This document shows, one piece after another, positions 1 through 8,564 of a stretch of 48,503 nucleotides of DNA. Location: positions 1 to 48,503 of the forward strand of contig NZ_PHNT01000019.1 in the NCBI RefSeq assembly GCF_002834145.1, written 5' to 3'. Within the stretch, counting starts at the first letter, position 1, and the number at the start of each line of letters is the position of its first letter. Position numbers and translations under genes: made by a program. The notes beneath the pieces were generated by a model that saw only the letters and a list, made by a program, of their open reading frames with translations, made no database searches and was not told the DNA's origin. The DNA is from Roseovarius salinarum (GTDB taxonomy: Bacteria; Pseudomonadota; Alphaproteobacteria; Rhodobacterales; Rhodobacteraceae).

Positions 1-184
1 GTACGACCATACCGGCCAGCGGCGCCACGATGCCGCCAAAGCAAGGCCTGACACATGGATGAACTCGATCCCGGCTCCGAACCGAAGAAGATATCCTTGC
101 AAAACCGGGCGTATCCACACATGCGGCGGTGTCGATGGAGCCGTCGGTGCGGCGGATGATCTCGGGGGCGTCGGGTCGGGGCAT
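1..184 (-). CDS. Possible small protein, partial at the left edge
   Basis: This is an open minus-strand frame from an ATG at 184 with no stop before the window edge (61 codons seen). It begins MPRPDAPEIIRRTDGSID. A good ribosome binding site (GGAGG, about 7 bases upstream of the ATG) supports the start. The first 20 codons have the GC-rich third positions of neighbouring genes, but the later codons look less coding-like, so the true gene may be short or may not exist. It is divergent from the regulator at 340. I do not recognise the family and the 3' end is missing. Confidence 0.35.
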   Translation of the reverse strand, partial: MPRPDAPEIIRRTDGSIDTAACVDTPGFARISSSVRSRDRVHPCVRPCFGGIVAPLAGMVV

Positions 185-339
185 CGGGTTTCCTCCGTTG
201 CTTCGGACTGTTGTTGCAGTCTGGCGCCACGATCGGGCGCGCGCTTGAAGGCGGCCTTCGGAAACCCTTGGGAACGCCCTTCGATTCCCCCGAGACGCAA
301 GCGCGGGGCGGTTTTTCATTTCGCGCCAAGGGGTCGCTG

Positions 340-1554
340 TTGTTTGATGGGCCCGTGGAATACCGCTTTGCCGATTGTGTGCTCGACTGCGCCCGGCATC
401 GCCTGTTTCGCGCGGGCCGGGAGGTGCACGTCGAGCCGCAGGTCTTCGCGCTGCTTGCGCTTCTGGCGCGCCGTGCGGGCGAGGTGGTCCCGCGCGACGA
501 GATCGTGCAGGCGGTCTGGGGCGGACGGATCGTGTCGGAGGCGACGATAAGCGCCCGGATCAGCGCGGCCCGCGCGGCCGTGGGCGACGACGGGCGGCAA
601 CAGCGCGTGATCCGCACGGTAACCCGTGTCGGCTTGCAGTTGGTCGCGGAGACATCGTGCAACGGTGCGTCACCGCAAGACGGCCCGCCACCCGGCGTTC
701 CGAACGGCGCCGCGCCGGACATCCGCATCGCGCAGTCGGCCGACGGAACCGGCATCGCCTGGGAGGTCACGGGCGCGGGGCCGCCGCTGCTGCGCGCGGG
801 TCACTGGCTGTCGCATCTGGAGCTGGACTGGCGCAGCCCCGTTTGGCGCCCGCTGCTCGACCGGTTGGCCCGGCGGCACCGTCTGGCATGTTATGACCAG
901 CGCGGCACGGGGCTGTCGGAATGGGCGTGCGGGCCGCTCACCCTGGACGCCTTCGTCGATGACATGGCGGCGGTGGCCGATGCCGCCGGGCTGGACCGTT
1001 TCGCGATCCACGCGGTGTCGCAAAGCGTGCCGGTGGCCATCGCCTTTGCCGTGCGCCACCCGGAGCGCGTGTCACGGATGGTGCTGATCTCGGGGTTCGT
1101 TCAGGGCAGCGTGGTGCGTGATCGTGCGGAGGGCCAGCAGATCACCGAAACCTTCCTCAAGCTGATAGAGGGGGGCTGGGGCCAGCCGGGCAGCGCCTTC
1201 ATCCGCGCATTCACGACGCTGTTCATGCCCGACGGCACGCCCGAGCAGATCGAGAGTTTCACGCGGATGCAGCTGGAATCCGCCACGCCGGCCCGGGCCG
1301 TGGAATTGCGCCGCGCGATCGGCAAGTTCGACATCGGTGACCTGTTGGGGCAGGTCCGTTGCCCGGTTCTCGTGGGGCACGGCCACGGCGATTCCGTCCA
1401 GCCCTTCGCCCAGGGACAGAGCCTGGCGCGCGGCCTGCCCGATGCGCGGTTCATGGCGTTCGACAGCCGCAACCACATCGCCCTGCCACAGGATCCTGAA
1501 TGGGACCGGATGCTGGCGGCGGCGGAGGCTTTCCTGGCGCGTGCCGCGGACTGA
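340..1554 (+). CDS. Winged-helix DNA-binding domain fused to alpha/beta hydrolase
   Basis: The 404-residue protein has an N-terminal OmpR/CadC-type winged helix (about residues 5-105, with VLDCARHRLFRAGREVHVEP and the recognition-helix area ISARISAARAAVG). An alpha/beta-hydrolase domain follows (about residues 135-400). The hydrolase keeps an oxyanion-type segment (YDQRGTGLS), a candidate nucleophile Ser in HAVSQS, an acid Asp in GHGDSV and a His in SRNHI. The nucleophile elbow is unusual: the usual Gly-x-Ser-x-Gly reads Ala-Val-Ser-Gln-Ser. A TTG start at 340 is preferred because AAGGGG lies 6 bases upstream; the frame is open back to 211 and a GTG at 355 is possible. Such fusions are thought to be transcription regulators with a ligand-binding or enzymatic hydrolase domain. 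The ligand is unknown. Confidence 0.8.
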   Translation: MFDGPVEYRFADCVLDCARHRLFRAGREVHVEPQVFALLALLARRAGEVVPRDEIVQAVWGGRIVSEATISARISAARAAVGDDGRQQRVIRTVTRVGLQLVAETSCNGASPQDGPPPGVPNGAAPDIRIAQSADGTGIAWEVTGAGPPLLRAGHWLSHLELDWRSPVWRPLLDRLARRHRLACYDQRGTGLSEWACGPLTLDAFVDDMAAVADAAGLDRFAIHAVSQSVPVAIAFAVRHPERVSRMVLISGFVQGSVVRDRAEGQQITETFLKLIEGGWGQPGSAFIRAFTTLFMPDGTPEQIESFTRMQLESATPARAVELRRAIGKFDIGDLLGQVRCPVLVGHGHGDSVQPFAQGQSLARGLPDARFMAFDSRNHIALPQDPEWDRMLAAAEAFLARAAD

Positions 1555-1559
1555 CGGTA

Positions 1560-2126
1560 TCAGACGTCCTCGCCCGCGTCGCAGGCGCCGACCAGTTCCT
1601 CGTACTGGCGGGTGATCCAGCCAAGCGCCTGTTCGGGGCTGCGGTCCTCGATGCTCTCGGTCATGCGCGCGAAAACGCGGGCCGAGCGGCTGTCGTCGAT
1701 CGCGGCGATCTTCTGCGAGGTCACGATCGTGTCGTAGACGAAATAGGCGATCGCCACCAGCAGGATCCCGCGGGCCACCCCGAAGAGAAAGCCCAGCCCC
1801 TGGTCGACGCCGCCAAGCGCCGACCGCTGCACCAGCGACGAGAAGAGCGGCGTGATCAGCGAGGCCACGATCAGCGCCACGGCGAAGACGGCGGCGAAGG
1901 CCGCGATCATCGCCAGTTCGCAACTGTCGGCAAGGAATTCGCCGGCCACCGGGACTTCCTTGACCAGCGGTTCGACCTGCGGGGCGAAAATGAAGGCAAG
2001 CACGCCGGCCACGATCCACCCGGCAATGGCCAGTGCCTCGCGCACGAAACCGCGCGAATAGGCCAGAAGGGCCGACAGCACGACCACGACCGCGACGATC
2101 CCGTCGATGATGGTGAAGAATTCCAT
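1560..2126 (-). CDS. cvpA: CvpA family membrane protein
   Basis: This 188-residue protein has four predicted membrane segments (about residues 5-25, 30-50, 70-95 and 105-130) and the CvpA signature of a short N-terminus, FFTIIDGIVAVVVVLSALLA, then YSRGFVREAL. The acidic C-terminal tail is probably cytoplasmic. CvpA proteins are inner-membrane proteins linked to colicin V production and envelope stress; their biochemical role is not settled. The gene lies 28 bases downstream of radA on the same strand and is probably co-transcribed with it. Its 3' end converges on the hydrolase-fusion gene with only 5 bases between stops. The family call is firm; the function is uncertain. Confidence 0.9.
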   Translation of the reverse strand: MEFFTIIDGIVAVVVVLSALLAYSRGFVREALAIAGWIVAGVLAFIFAPQVEPLVKEVPVAGEFLADSCELAMIAAFAAVFAVALIVASLITPLFSSLVQRSALGGVDQGLGFLFGVARGILLVAIAYFVYDTIVTSQKIAAIDDSRSARVFARMTESIEDRSPEQALGWITRQYEELVGACDAGEDV

Positions 2127-2154
2127 GGCTGTCCGTCCCGTCCCCTCTGCGCCC

Positions 2155-3519
2155 TCAGCCCGCGCCGAACACCTCGCCCACGAAGGCCGTCAGGTCGCCG
2201 GGCCGCGCAAGCTGCATGCCGCTGGCCTGTGCCGCCTTGCCGCCCGCCGGCGTGATGGCCGATGTGAAACCAAGTTTTCGGGCCTCTTTCAACCTGTTTT
2301 CGCTCTGGGCCACCGGGCGCAGCGCGCCCGAGAGGCTGATTTCGCCGAAAACCACCGTCTCTGCGGGCAGGGCGGTATCCTCGCGCGCCGACAGCAGCGC
2401 GGCGGCCACGGCGAGATCGGCTGCCGGTTCCGCGATCTTCATGCCGCCGGCGACATTGAGGTAGACGTCGAGCCCGGCAAACGGAATGGCGCATCGCGCC
2501 TCCAGAACCGCCAGCACCATCGCCAGCCGCGCGCCGTCCCAGCCCACGACCGCGCGGCGCGGCTGCGCTTGCGGTGTCGGCGCCACGAGCGCCTGGAGTT
2601 CCACCAGCACCGGGCGCGTGCCCTCGATGCCGGCAAACACCACCGAGCCGGGCGCCGGGTCGCCGCGGCCTAACAGGAACAGCTCGGACGGGTTGGGCAC
2701 CTCGGCCAGCCCGGCGCCGGTCATCTCGAACACGCCGATCTCGTCGGCGGGGCCGAAGCGGTTCTTGACGCTGCGCAGGATGCGGAACTGGTGGCCGCGC
2801 TCGCCCTCGAAATAGAGCACGGTGTCGACCATGTGCTCGACGACACGCGGGCCGGCGATCTGGCCTTCCTTGGTGACATGGCCCACCATGATCACGGCCG
2901 CACCGCGCCGCTTGGCGAAGGTGGTCAGCTCGTGCGCGGCGGCGCGCACCTGCGCCACCGACCCCGGCGCGCTGTCGACGTGATCGGCCCACATTGTCTG
3001 GATCGAGTCGATGATGACAAGCTCGGGGCGCTCGGCCTCGAGCGTGGTGAGGATGTCGCGCAGGTTGGTGTCGGCGGCGATGCGCACCGGCGCCTCCTGC
3101 AGCCCCAGCCGCCCTGCGCGCATCCGAAGCTGTGCCGCGGCTTCCTCGCCGGTGACGTAAAGCGTGGACAGCCCGCCCAGCGCGAAGGCCGCCGCCGCCT
3201 GCAGAAGCAGGGTGGACTTGCCGATGCCGGGGTCGCCCCCCACGAGGATCGCGCTGGCGGGCACCAGTCCGCCGCCCAGGACCCGGTCGAGTTCGTCCAG
3301 GCCCGCGCGGCTGCGCCCGGGGGGCGCTTCCTGCGTCTGCAGATCGCTCAGCGGCAGGGCGCTGCCGCGCTTTGTGCCCAGCGATTTCGCGGGCGGCCCG
3401 GCCGTCAGCGGCGCCTTCTCGCGGATGGTGTTCCAGGCGCCGCAGGCCTCGCAGCGGCCCGACCACTTGGACTGGGTCGCGCCGCAGGCTGTGCAGGTGA
3501 AGGTCTTGGTTTTCGCCAT
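2155..3519 (-). CDS. radA: DNA repair protein RadA (Sms)
   Basis: RadA is a RecA-like branch-migration ATPase used in homologous recombination and in finishing strand-exchange intermediates. The 454-residue protein has the full family layout. It starts with a four-cysteine zinc finger (C9, C12, C23, C26), followed by a Walker A (GGDPGIGKST, near residue 94), a Walker B region (ELVIIDSIQTMW), the RadA-specific KNRFG motif (VKNRFGPADEIG) and a C-terminal Lon-like domain. The ATG at 3519 is the natural start because the zinc finger follows directly. It sits between the PqiA-like gene and cvpA, with 30-base gaps that suggest one transcript. Confidence 0.97.
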   Translation of the reverse strand: MAKTKTFTCTACGATQSKWSGRCEACGAWNTIREKAPLTAGPPAKSLGTKRGSALPLSDLQTQEAPPGRSRAGLDELDRVLGGGLVPASAILVGGDPGIGKSTLLLQAAAAFALGGLSTLYVTGEEAAAQLRMRAGRLGLQEAPVRIAADTNLRDILTTLEAERPELVIIDSIQTMWADHVDSAPGSVAQVRAAAHELTTFAKRRGAAVIMVGHVTKEGQIAGPRVVEHMVDTVLYFEGERGHQFRILRSVKNRFGPADEIGVFEMTGAGLAEVPNPSELFLLGRGDPAPGSVVFAGIEGTRPVLVELQALVAPTPQAQPRRAVVGWDGARLAMVLAVLEARCAIPFAGLDVYLNVAGGMKIAEPAADLAVAAALLSAREDTALPAETVVFGEISLSGALRPVAQSENRLKEARKLGFTSAITPAGGKAAQASGMQLARPGDLTAFVGEVFGAG

Positions 3520-3549
3520 GCCCCCTCTTGCCCCAGCCCGGCGGGGCGG

Positions 3550-4029
3550 TCAAACGTCGGTCGGCGCCTTTGCGTCGCGTCCGCGCCGCGGTGCCGTCAG
3601 AAGCCCGATGCCCAGCGAGGCCAGGACGCAGCCGGTGAACAGGTATAGCCCCCAGGCGGTTTCGACGTGGCCCACGCCGATCCCCTTCGAGACCGTGATG
3701 TAAAGCGCGATCAGGAAGACATCGGCCATCGCGAGCTTGCCCAGGACGTGCAGAACCGGCAGCACGCGCCGCCGCATCAGCCCGAAATGGATCAGCGCCA
3801 GCCCGAGCGTCTTCACGTAGGGTGCGAAGAGCGCGAAGAAGGTGACCGCAAGGGCAAGGAAGACATCCGTGCCCCACAGGCTCTGCAACCCCGAGATCAC
3901 GCTGATCTCGCTCATCCCGAACAGCGGCAGGGCCGCGGCGCGCATGAGCGGCGCGAACCACGCCACGGGAAACAGGACAAGCAGCGCCAGGTTGGCGAGT
4001 TTCAGGACGATGGAGAGTGAGGCCGTCAC
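3550..4029 (-). CDS. PqiA-like paraquat-inducible membrane protein
   Basis: This 159-residue protein has four hydrophobic segments and resembles half of PqiA (LANLALLVLFPVAWFAPLM; VLHVLGKLAMADVFLIALY). Full PqiA has two such modules plus zinc ribbons, which are absent here. PqiA-type proteins act with MCE-domain proteins in lipid transport between membranes, which fits the MlaE/MlaF genes just upstream. The start is a GTG at 4029; the best purine-rich ribosome binding site lies inside a perfect inverted repeat at 4033-4060. The family call is fairly firm, while the pairing with the Mla proteins is inferred from context. Confidence 0.75.
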   Translation of the reverse strand: MTASLSIVLKLANLALLVLFPVAWFAPLMRAAALPLFGMSEISVISGLQSLWGTDVFLALAVTFFALFAPYVKTLGLALIHFGLMRRRVLPVLHVLGKLAMADVFLIALYITVSKGIGVGHVETAWGLYLFTGCVLASLGIGLLTAPRRGRDAKAPTDV

Positions 4030-4032
4030 GGG

Positions 4033-4060
4033 GGCAGGATCCTTTCATGCGGATCCTGCC
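4033..4060. promoter_or_regulatory. Perfect 10-bp inverted repeat covering the pqiA-like leader
   Basis: GGCAGGATCC (4033-4042) and GGATCCTGCC (4051-4060) are exact reverse complements separated by 8 bases. On the minus-strand mRNA the hairpin ends 3 bases before the GTG of the PqiA-like gene and takes in its likely Shine-Dalgarno (AAAGGA). No T-run follows, so it is not a typical terminator. It may limit translation or mark the end of the mlaEF message. Confidence 0.5.
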
Positions 4061-4090
4061 GCGGGACTTCCCGAAAATCCCGACCGCGCG

Positions 4091-4837
4091 TCACCGCACC
4101 GCCTCGATCGGTCCCTCGGCGCGGCCGTGGATGAACTGGTCGAGGTAGGGGTCGCCCGAGTCGTCCATTTGCTCGACCGGCCCGGACCACTGGATCACGC
4201 CGTCATGCAGCATCGCCACGTGGTCGGCGATGGCGCGCACGCTGGTCATGTCGTGTGTGATGGTCATCGCGGTGGCGCCCATCTCGGTCACGATCTCGCG
4301 GATCAGGTCGTTGATGACGCCCGACATGATCGGGTCCAGCCCGGTGGTGGGCTCGTCGAAGAAGATGATCTCGGGCTCGGCCGCGATGGCGCGGGCGAGC
4401 CCGACACGCTTCTGCATCCCGCCGGACAGTTCGGCGGGATACTTGTCGGCCGCTTCCGGCGTCAGGCCGACGCGGCGCAGCTTTTCCACCGCGATCTCGC
4501 GTGCCTCGTCCCTAGGGCGCTTCAGGCGGCCGCGCAGAAGCCTGAACGCCACGTTCTGCCACACGGGAAGCGAATCGAACAGCGCACCGCCCTGGAACAG
4601 CATGCCGAAGCGGGCGAGGAAGGCGTCGCGATCGCCCTTGGTCACGTCGCGGCCGTCCAGCGTGATCATGCCGGCGTCGGGTTCGATCAGACCCAGGATG
4701 CATTTCAGCGCCACGGACTTGCCCGTGCCCGAGCCGCCGATGATGACCATCGAGGTCCCCGACTCGATACGCAGGTTCACGCCCCGCAGCACGCGGTTGT
4801 CGCCGAAGGCCTTGTGGACGTCGTGCATCTCGATCAT
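4091..4837 (-). CDS. mlaF: MlaF-type ABC transporter ATP-binding protein
   Basis: This is the ATPase of the Mla phospholipid/lipid-asymmetry ABC transporter at the inner membrane. The 248-residue protein has Walker A (GGSGTGKSVALK, about residue 35), a Q-loop (MLFQGGALFDSL), the signature LSGGMQKRVGLARA, Walker B (EIIFFDEPTTGLDP) and an H-loop (MTITHDM). The MlaF-typical opening ([20 protein letters not shown]) marks the start. Its ATG overlaps the stop of mlaE by 4 bases, so the two are translationally coupled. The MCE substrate-binding protein (MlaD) and periplasmic MlaC are not beside them and must be encoded elsewhere. Confidence 0.93.
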   Translation of the reverse strand: MIEMHDVHKAFGDNRVLRGVNLRIESGTSMVIIGGSGTGKSVALKCILGLIEPDAGMITLDGRDVTKGDRDAFLARFGMLFQGGALFDSLPVWQNVAFRLLRGRLKRPRDEAREIAVEKLRRVGLTPEAADKYPAELSGGMQKRVGLARAIAAEPEIIFFDEPTTGLDPIMSGVINDLIREIVTEMGATAMTITHDMTSVRAIADHVAMLHDGVIQWSGPVEQMDDSGDPYLDQFIHGRAEGPIEAVR

Positions 4838-5628
4838 GCCGAAAAGAAGACCTCCGTGAGCACGTAGTTCGCCGCGAGGATCAGGACCGAGGCCGCGACG
4901 ACCGCCGCCTTGGTGGCCCGGCCCACGCCCTGTGCGCCGCGGCCCGAGTGCATGCCGTAGTAGCAGCCCATCAGCGTGACGATGAAGCCGAAGGCCGCGC
5001 CCTTGATCAGGCCCGACACCACGTCCCAGGTTTCCAGGAAATCGACGGTGTTGTGGATGTAGGCGGCGGCGTTGAATTCCAGCCGGGTGATGCCGACGAT
5101 GTAGCCACCGAAGATGCCGATGGCGTCGCCCACCCCCACCAGCACAGGCACCGACAGGGTGCCCGCCAGCACCCTCGGCAAGGTAAGGTATTTCATCGGG
5201 TGGGTGGAGAGGGTCACGAGCGCGTCGATCTGTTCGGTCACCTTCATCGTGCCGATCTCGGCGGCGACCGAGCTTGCCACGCGCGCGGCCACCATCAGCC
5301 CGCCCAGCACCGGCCCCAGCTCGCGGGTGATGCCGATGGCCACGATCGAGGGCACCACCGTCTCGGCGTTGAAGCGCGAGCCTCCCGCGTAGATCTGCAG
5401 GGCAAGCGCGCCGCCGGTGAACAGCGCCGTCATGCCGACCACGGGCAGCGACAGCCAGCCGATCTGCATCACCGCGTGGCCGAATTCGCGCCAGTAGAAC
5501 GGGGGGCGGAACAGGAAGGTCACGGTTTGCGCGGCAAAGATCGTGACGCGGCCCATCATCGCCAATGCGGCGAGCACGTTGTGCCCAAGAGCGCCCATGA
5601 GCGCGAGAAGGGGGGTCAACGCCTTCAT
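4834..5628 (-). CDS. mlaE: MlaE-type ABC transporter permease
   Basis: This is the permease of the Mla lipid-transport complex (264 residues). It has about five hydrophobic segments and the MlaE hallmark stretches [49 protein letters not shown] and [13 protein letters not shown]. The frame stays open upstream to 5973, but that extension is arginine-rich and lies over alr. The ATG at 5628 overlaps the alr stop (ATGA) and begins directly ahead of the family's N-terminal helix. The order alr-mlaE-mlaF with 4-base overlaps indicates one operon. Confidence 0.93.
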   Translation of the reverse strand: MKALTPLLALMGALGHNVLAALAMMGRVTIFAAQTVTFLFRPPFYWREFGHAVMQIGWLSLPVVGMTALFTGGALALQIYAGGSRFNAETVVPSIVAIGITRELGPVLGGLMVAARVASSVAAEIGTMKVTEQIDALVTLSTHPMKYLTLPRVLAGTLSVPVLVGVGDAIGIFGGYIVGITRLEFNAAAYIHNTVDFLETWDVVSGLIKGAAFGFIVTLMGCYYGMHSGRGAQGVGRATKAAVVAASVLILAANYVLTEVFFSA

Positions 5629-6662
5629 GCGCCGCGATAGCGCCGGTCGTAGCGCCCCCCCAGCGATGTCAGGATCTCGTAGCCGATCGTGCCCGCCGCG
5701 TCTGCCAGCGTGTCGATGGATTGGTGCAGACCTAGAAGCTCCACGGTATCGGGCGGATCGGCCAGTGCCGAGACGTCCACCCCGATCAGGTCCATCGAGA
5801 TGCGCCCAAGGACAGGGCAGCGGTGGTCGCCGGCATAAACAGCCGCGTTGGGCGCCATCGCCCGGATCACCCCGTCGGCGTAGCCCGCGCTGATCGTGGC
5901 CACGCGCATGTCGCGCGGCGCGGTGAACGTGTTGCCGTAGCCCACGGTTTCGCCGGCCTCGAGGTCGCGGCACTGGATCACCGGTACGTCGACGGCCACG
6001 ACGGGGCGGGCATCGACGTAGGGCAATCCGCCATAGAGCCCGATGCCCGGGCGGGTCAGGTCGAAGTGGTAGTCCGCCCCCATCAGCACGCCGCCGGTGT
6101 TGGCCAGGCTGCGGGGCGCGTCGAGCCCTTCGGTCATCTCGCGGAACCTTTCCAGTTGCCAGGCGTTCATCGGGTGGTCAGGGTCGTCCGCGCAGGCCAG
6201 GTGGCTCATTATCAGCGTGGGGTTCTGCGTCATCGCGATATCGCGCACGGCGGCCCATTCGGCCGGCTCCATGCCCAGCCGGTTCATGCCCGTGTCCAGC
6301 TGGATCCCGAAGGAATGGCGCGGCAGCGCCTCGACGTGGCGGATCAGCTGGTCGAGCGAGTTGATCATGGGCGTGAGCCCGGCTTCGCCGATCATCGCGG
6401 TGTCGCCGGGCATGTGGCCGGAAAAGACGTTGATCGACGGCCCCGGCCCGAGGATGCGGCGCAACTCGGCCCCTTCCTCGGCGATCGCGACGAAGAAGCA
6501 GGCGGCGCCTTCCTCGGCCAGCCGCGGTGCCACGCGGTCGGCGCCGAGTCCGTAGGCATCTGCCTTGACCACGGCCGCGGTCATGCAATCGGACATGGAA
6601 TCGAGCGCGCGCCAGTTCGCGGCGATTTCGTCGAGGTCGATTGTCAGCGTCGAACGGGCCAT
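5625..6662 (-). CDS. alr: Alanine racemase
   Basis: Alr interconverts L- and D-alanine to supply D-Ala for peptidoglycan and uses pyridoxal phosphate. The 345-residue protein has the PLP lysine K33 in [12 protein letters not shown], the second catalytic Tyr in [12 protein letters not shown], and the C-terminal [12 protein letters not shown] segment that contacts substrate. The ATG at 6662 ([17 protein letters not shown]) is the family's usual start; a longer in-frame extension to 6803 runs through a tandem hairpin and is rejected. The gene is followed with overlap by mlaE. Transcription probably begins after the hairpins at 6776-6825 that end the dnaB message. Confidence 0.95.
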   Translation of the reverse strand: MARSTLTIDLDEIAANWRALDSMSDCMTAAVVKADAYGLGADRVAPRLAEEGAACFFVAIAEEGAELRRILGPGPSINVFSGHMPGDTAMIGEAGLTPMINSLDQLIRHVEALPRHSFGIQLDTGMNRLGMEPAEWAAVRDIAMTQNPTLIMSHLACADDPDHPMNAWQLERFREMTEGLDAPRSLANTGGVLMGADYHFDLTRPGIGLYGGLPYVDARPVVAVDVPVIQCRDLEAGETVGYGNTFTAPRDMRVATISAGYADGVIRAMAPNAAVYAGDHRCPVLGRISMDLIGVDVSALADPPDTVELLGLHQSIDTLADAAGTIGYEILTSLGGRYDRRYRGA

Positions 6663-6775
6663 CGCCGCCTTAGATGACAGGGTGGCGGGGAAGGTCAAGA
6701 ACGAACTGGACCGCCAGCGCGCCCGGCCGGCTGTGCCGGCCGCGGCTCCGGGTCCCGGCGCGGGCGGCCGGGCGG

Positions 6776-6825
6776 AAATCTTTTCTCCGAAAAGATTTGC
6801 CAAAAGTCTTCACGAAGACTTTTGG
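6776..6825. terminator. Two tandem perfect hairpins between dnaB and alr
   Basis: The first hairpin pairs 6776-6785 (AAATCTTTTC) with 6789-6798 (GAAAAGATTT) around a 3-base loop. The second pairs 6800-6810 (CCAAAAGTCTT) with 6815-6825 (AAGACTTTTGG) around a 4-base loop. They stand 25 bases beyond the dnaB stop and are AT-rich against a very GC-rich background. They could terminate the dnaB transcript on the minus strand or belong to a dispersed palindromic repeat family. Confidence 0.6.
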
Positions 6826-6849
6826 GGCGCCGTCGTCGGGGCCGCGGCG

Positions 6850-8349
6850 TCAGAACCCGGCGTCCGCCGCGCCCTGCTGCCAGGGTTTCACGAGGTTGCC
6901 GAAGCGCGTGAAGCGCCCCTCGAAGCTCAGCTCGACGGTCCCGATGGGGCCGTGGCGCTGTTTGCCGATGATGACCTCGGCCTTGCCGTGGAGTTTCTCC
7001 ATTTCCTCCTGCCACTTGCCCATCGCCTCCAGGTCGTGGTCACCGGGTTTCTCGCGTTCCTTGTAGTATTCCTCGCGGAACACGAACATCACAACGTCGG
7101 CGTCCTGCTCGATCGAGCCCGACTCGCGCAGGTCCGACAGCTGCGGGCGCTTGTCCTCGCGCGCCTCGACCTGGCGCGACAGCTGCGACAGCGCGACCAC
7201 GGGGATATCGAGCTCCTTGGCGATCGCCTTGAGGCCCTGGGTGATCTCGCTGACCTCGTTGACGCGCCCCTCGGTGCGGGCCGAGGCCGGGCGAACCAGC
7301 TGCAGGTAGTCCACGAACAACACGTCGAGCCCGTGCGTGCGCTTGAGCCGGCGCGCGCGCGCCGCAAGCTGGCTGATGGGCAGGGCGGGCGTGTCGTCGA
7401 TGTGCAGCGGGCAGGCCTCGAGATCCTTGGCGGCCTCGACGAAGCGGCGGAACTCGCCTTCGGTCATGTCGCCGCGGCGGATCTGTTCGGATGGCACCTC
7501 GGAGGCTTCGGACAGCACCCGCGCCGCCAGTTGCTCGGCACTCATCTCGAGGCTGAAGAAGCCCACGACGCCCCCCTCCACCGCGCCTTCGGATCCGTCG
7601 GGCAGGGGGCCGCGGCGGTAGGCCTTCGCGATGTTGAAGGCCATGTTGGTGGCCAGCGAGGTCTTGCCCATCGACGGCCGGCCGGCGAGGATCAGCAGGT
7701 CGGACTTGTGCAGCCCGCCAAGCTTGCGATCCATGTCCTCAAGGCCTGTCGAGACACCCGCCAGGCCACCGTCCCGCTTGTAGGCGGCGTTGGCCACGTT
7801 CACCGCGTCCGTGACGGCGCGCAGGAAGGACTGGAAGCCGCTTTCGGCGCGCCCCTGCTCGGACAGCTGGTAGAGGCGCTGCTCGGCCTCGACGATCTGG
7901 TCGGCGGGTTCGGACGCCACGTCGACCTGCGCGGCCTTGCCCGCGATCTCGTGGCCCAGCCCGATCAGTTCCCGGCGCACGGCAAGGTCGTGGATCATCT
8001 GCGCGTAGTCGCGCACGGCGAAGGCGCTGATCGCCGCGCCCGCCAGACGCGCCAGGTACGCCGGCCCGCCCAGTTCCTTCAGCCCCTCGTCATCCTCTAG
8101 GAACGCCTTGAGCGTGACGGGCGAGGCGAGGTTGTTCTTCGCGATGCGCGCGGCGGCGACCTCGTAGATGCGCGCGTGGACGGGGTCATAGAAATGCTCC
8201 GCCCCGATGATGCTGGCCACGCGGTCGTAGACCTCGTTGTTGGTCAGGATCGCGCCCAGCAGTTGCTGCTCGGCCTCGATGGAATGCGGCATGGTCTGCG
8301 CATCGCGGACCTCTGCCCCCGTGGCATTGAACGTCGCGGCTTGGTTCAT
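6850..8349 (-). CDS. dnaB: Replicative DNA helicase DnaB
   Basis: DnaB is the hexameric helicase that unwinds the replication fork and loads primase. The 499-residue protein has the N-terminal helical domain (MPHSIEAEQQLLGAILTNNE, about residues 20-120), a RecA-like core with Walker A (LAGRPSMGKTSLA, about residue 220), Walker B (LDVLFVDYLQLV), the QLSRQVEAR segment and the arginine-finger region (SDLRESGSIEQDADVVMFV). Length is normal for the family. It is read away from pyrE with a 215-base gap that should hold its promoter, and is followed by the tandem hairpins at 6776-6825. Confidence 0.97.
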   Translation of the reverse strand: MNQAATFNATGAEVRDAQTMPHSIEAEQQLLGAILTNNEVYDRVASIIGAEHFYDPVHARIYEVAAARIAKNNLASPVTLKAFLEDDEGLKELGGPAYLARLAGAAISAFAVRDYAQMIHDLAVRRELIGLGHEIAGKAAQVDVASEPADQIVEAEQRLYQLSEQGRAESGFQSFLRAVTDAVNVANAAYKRDGGLAGVSTGLEDMDRKLGGLHKSDLLILAGRPSMGKTSLATNMAFNIAKAYRRGPLPDGSEGAVEGGVVGFFSLEMSAEQLAARVLSEASEVPSEQIRRGDMTEGEFRRFVEAAKDLEACPLHIDDTPALPISQLAARARRLKRTHGLDVLFVDYLQLVRPASARTEGRVNEVSEITQGLKAIAKELDIPVVALSQLSRQVEAREDKRPQLSDLRESGSIEQDADVVMFVFREEYYKEREKPGDHDLEAMGKWQEEMEKLHGKAEVIIGKQRHGPIGTVELSFEGRFTRFGNLVKPWQQGAADAGF

Positions 8350-8432
8350 CCGTGGTTTCCCTGCTGCCCGTGGTCCGCCGTCTTACCGGTACCGGTTCCG
8401 CAGGCGCAAACGGTATATCTCTGTGGATAGCA

Positions 8433-8460
8433 TGTGCATATCCTGGGTGCGCATATCTTG
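8433..8460. repeat. Pair of 13-bp direct repeats upstream of dnaB
   Basis: TGTGCATATCCTG (8433-8445) and TGCGCATATCTTG (8448-8460) differ at 2 of 13 bases and repeat every 15 bases. They lie in the 215-base gap between pyrE and dnaB, 84-111 bases upstream of the dnaB ATG, and are AT-richer than the surroundings. On the minus strand a TTGACG element lies just upstream of them, so they could sit in or beside the dnaB promoter. Whether they bind a regulator is unknown. Confidence 0.35.
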
Positions 8461-8564
8461 CCTGCAAAGCGGGCATTGCGTCAACATATGGGAATCTTGG
8501 CGGGCGTTGTTGCCGGTGTGCCGCAGGAAGAAAATTTCCGGGTGCCGGACGCGGCCGCGGCAGG

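Noticed and set aside
1907..4048. Minus-strand frame of 713 codons through radA and the PqiA-like gene
   Set aside because: It is arginine-rich out-of-frame reading of two well-identified genes.
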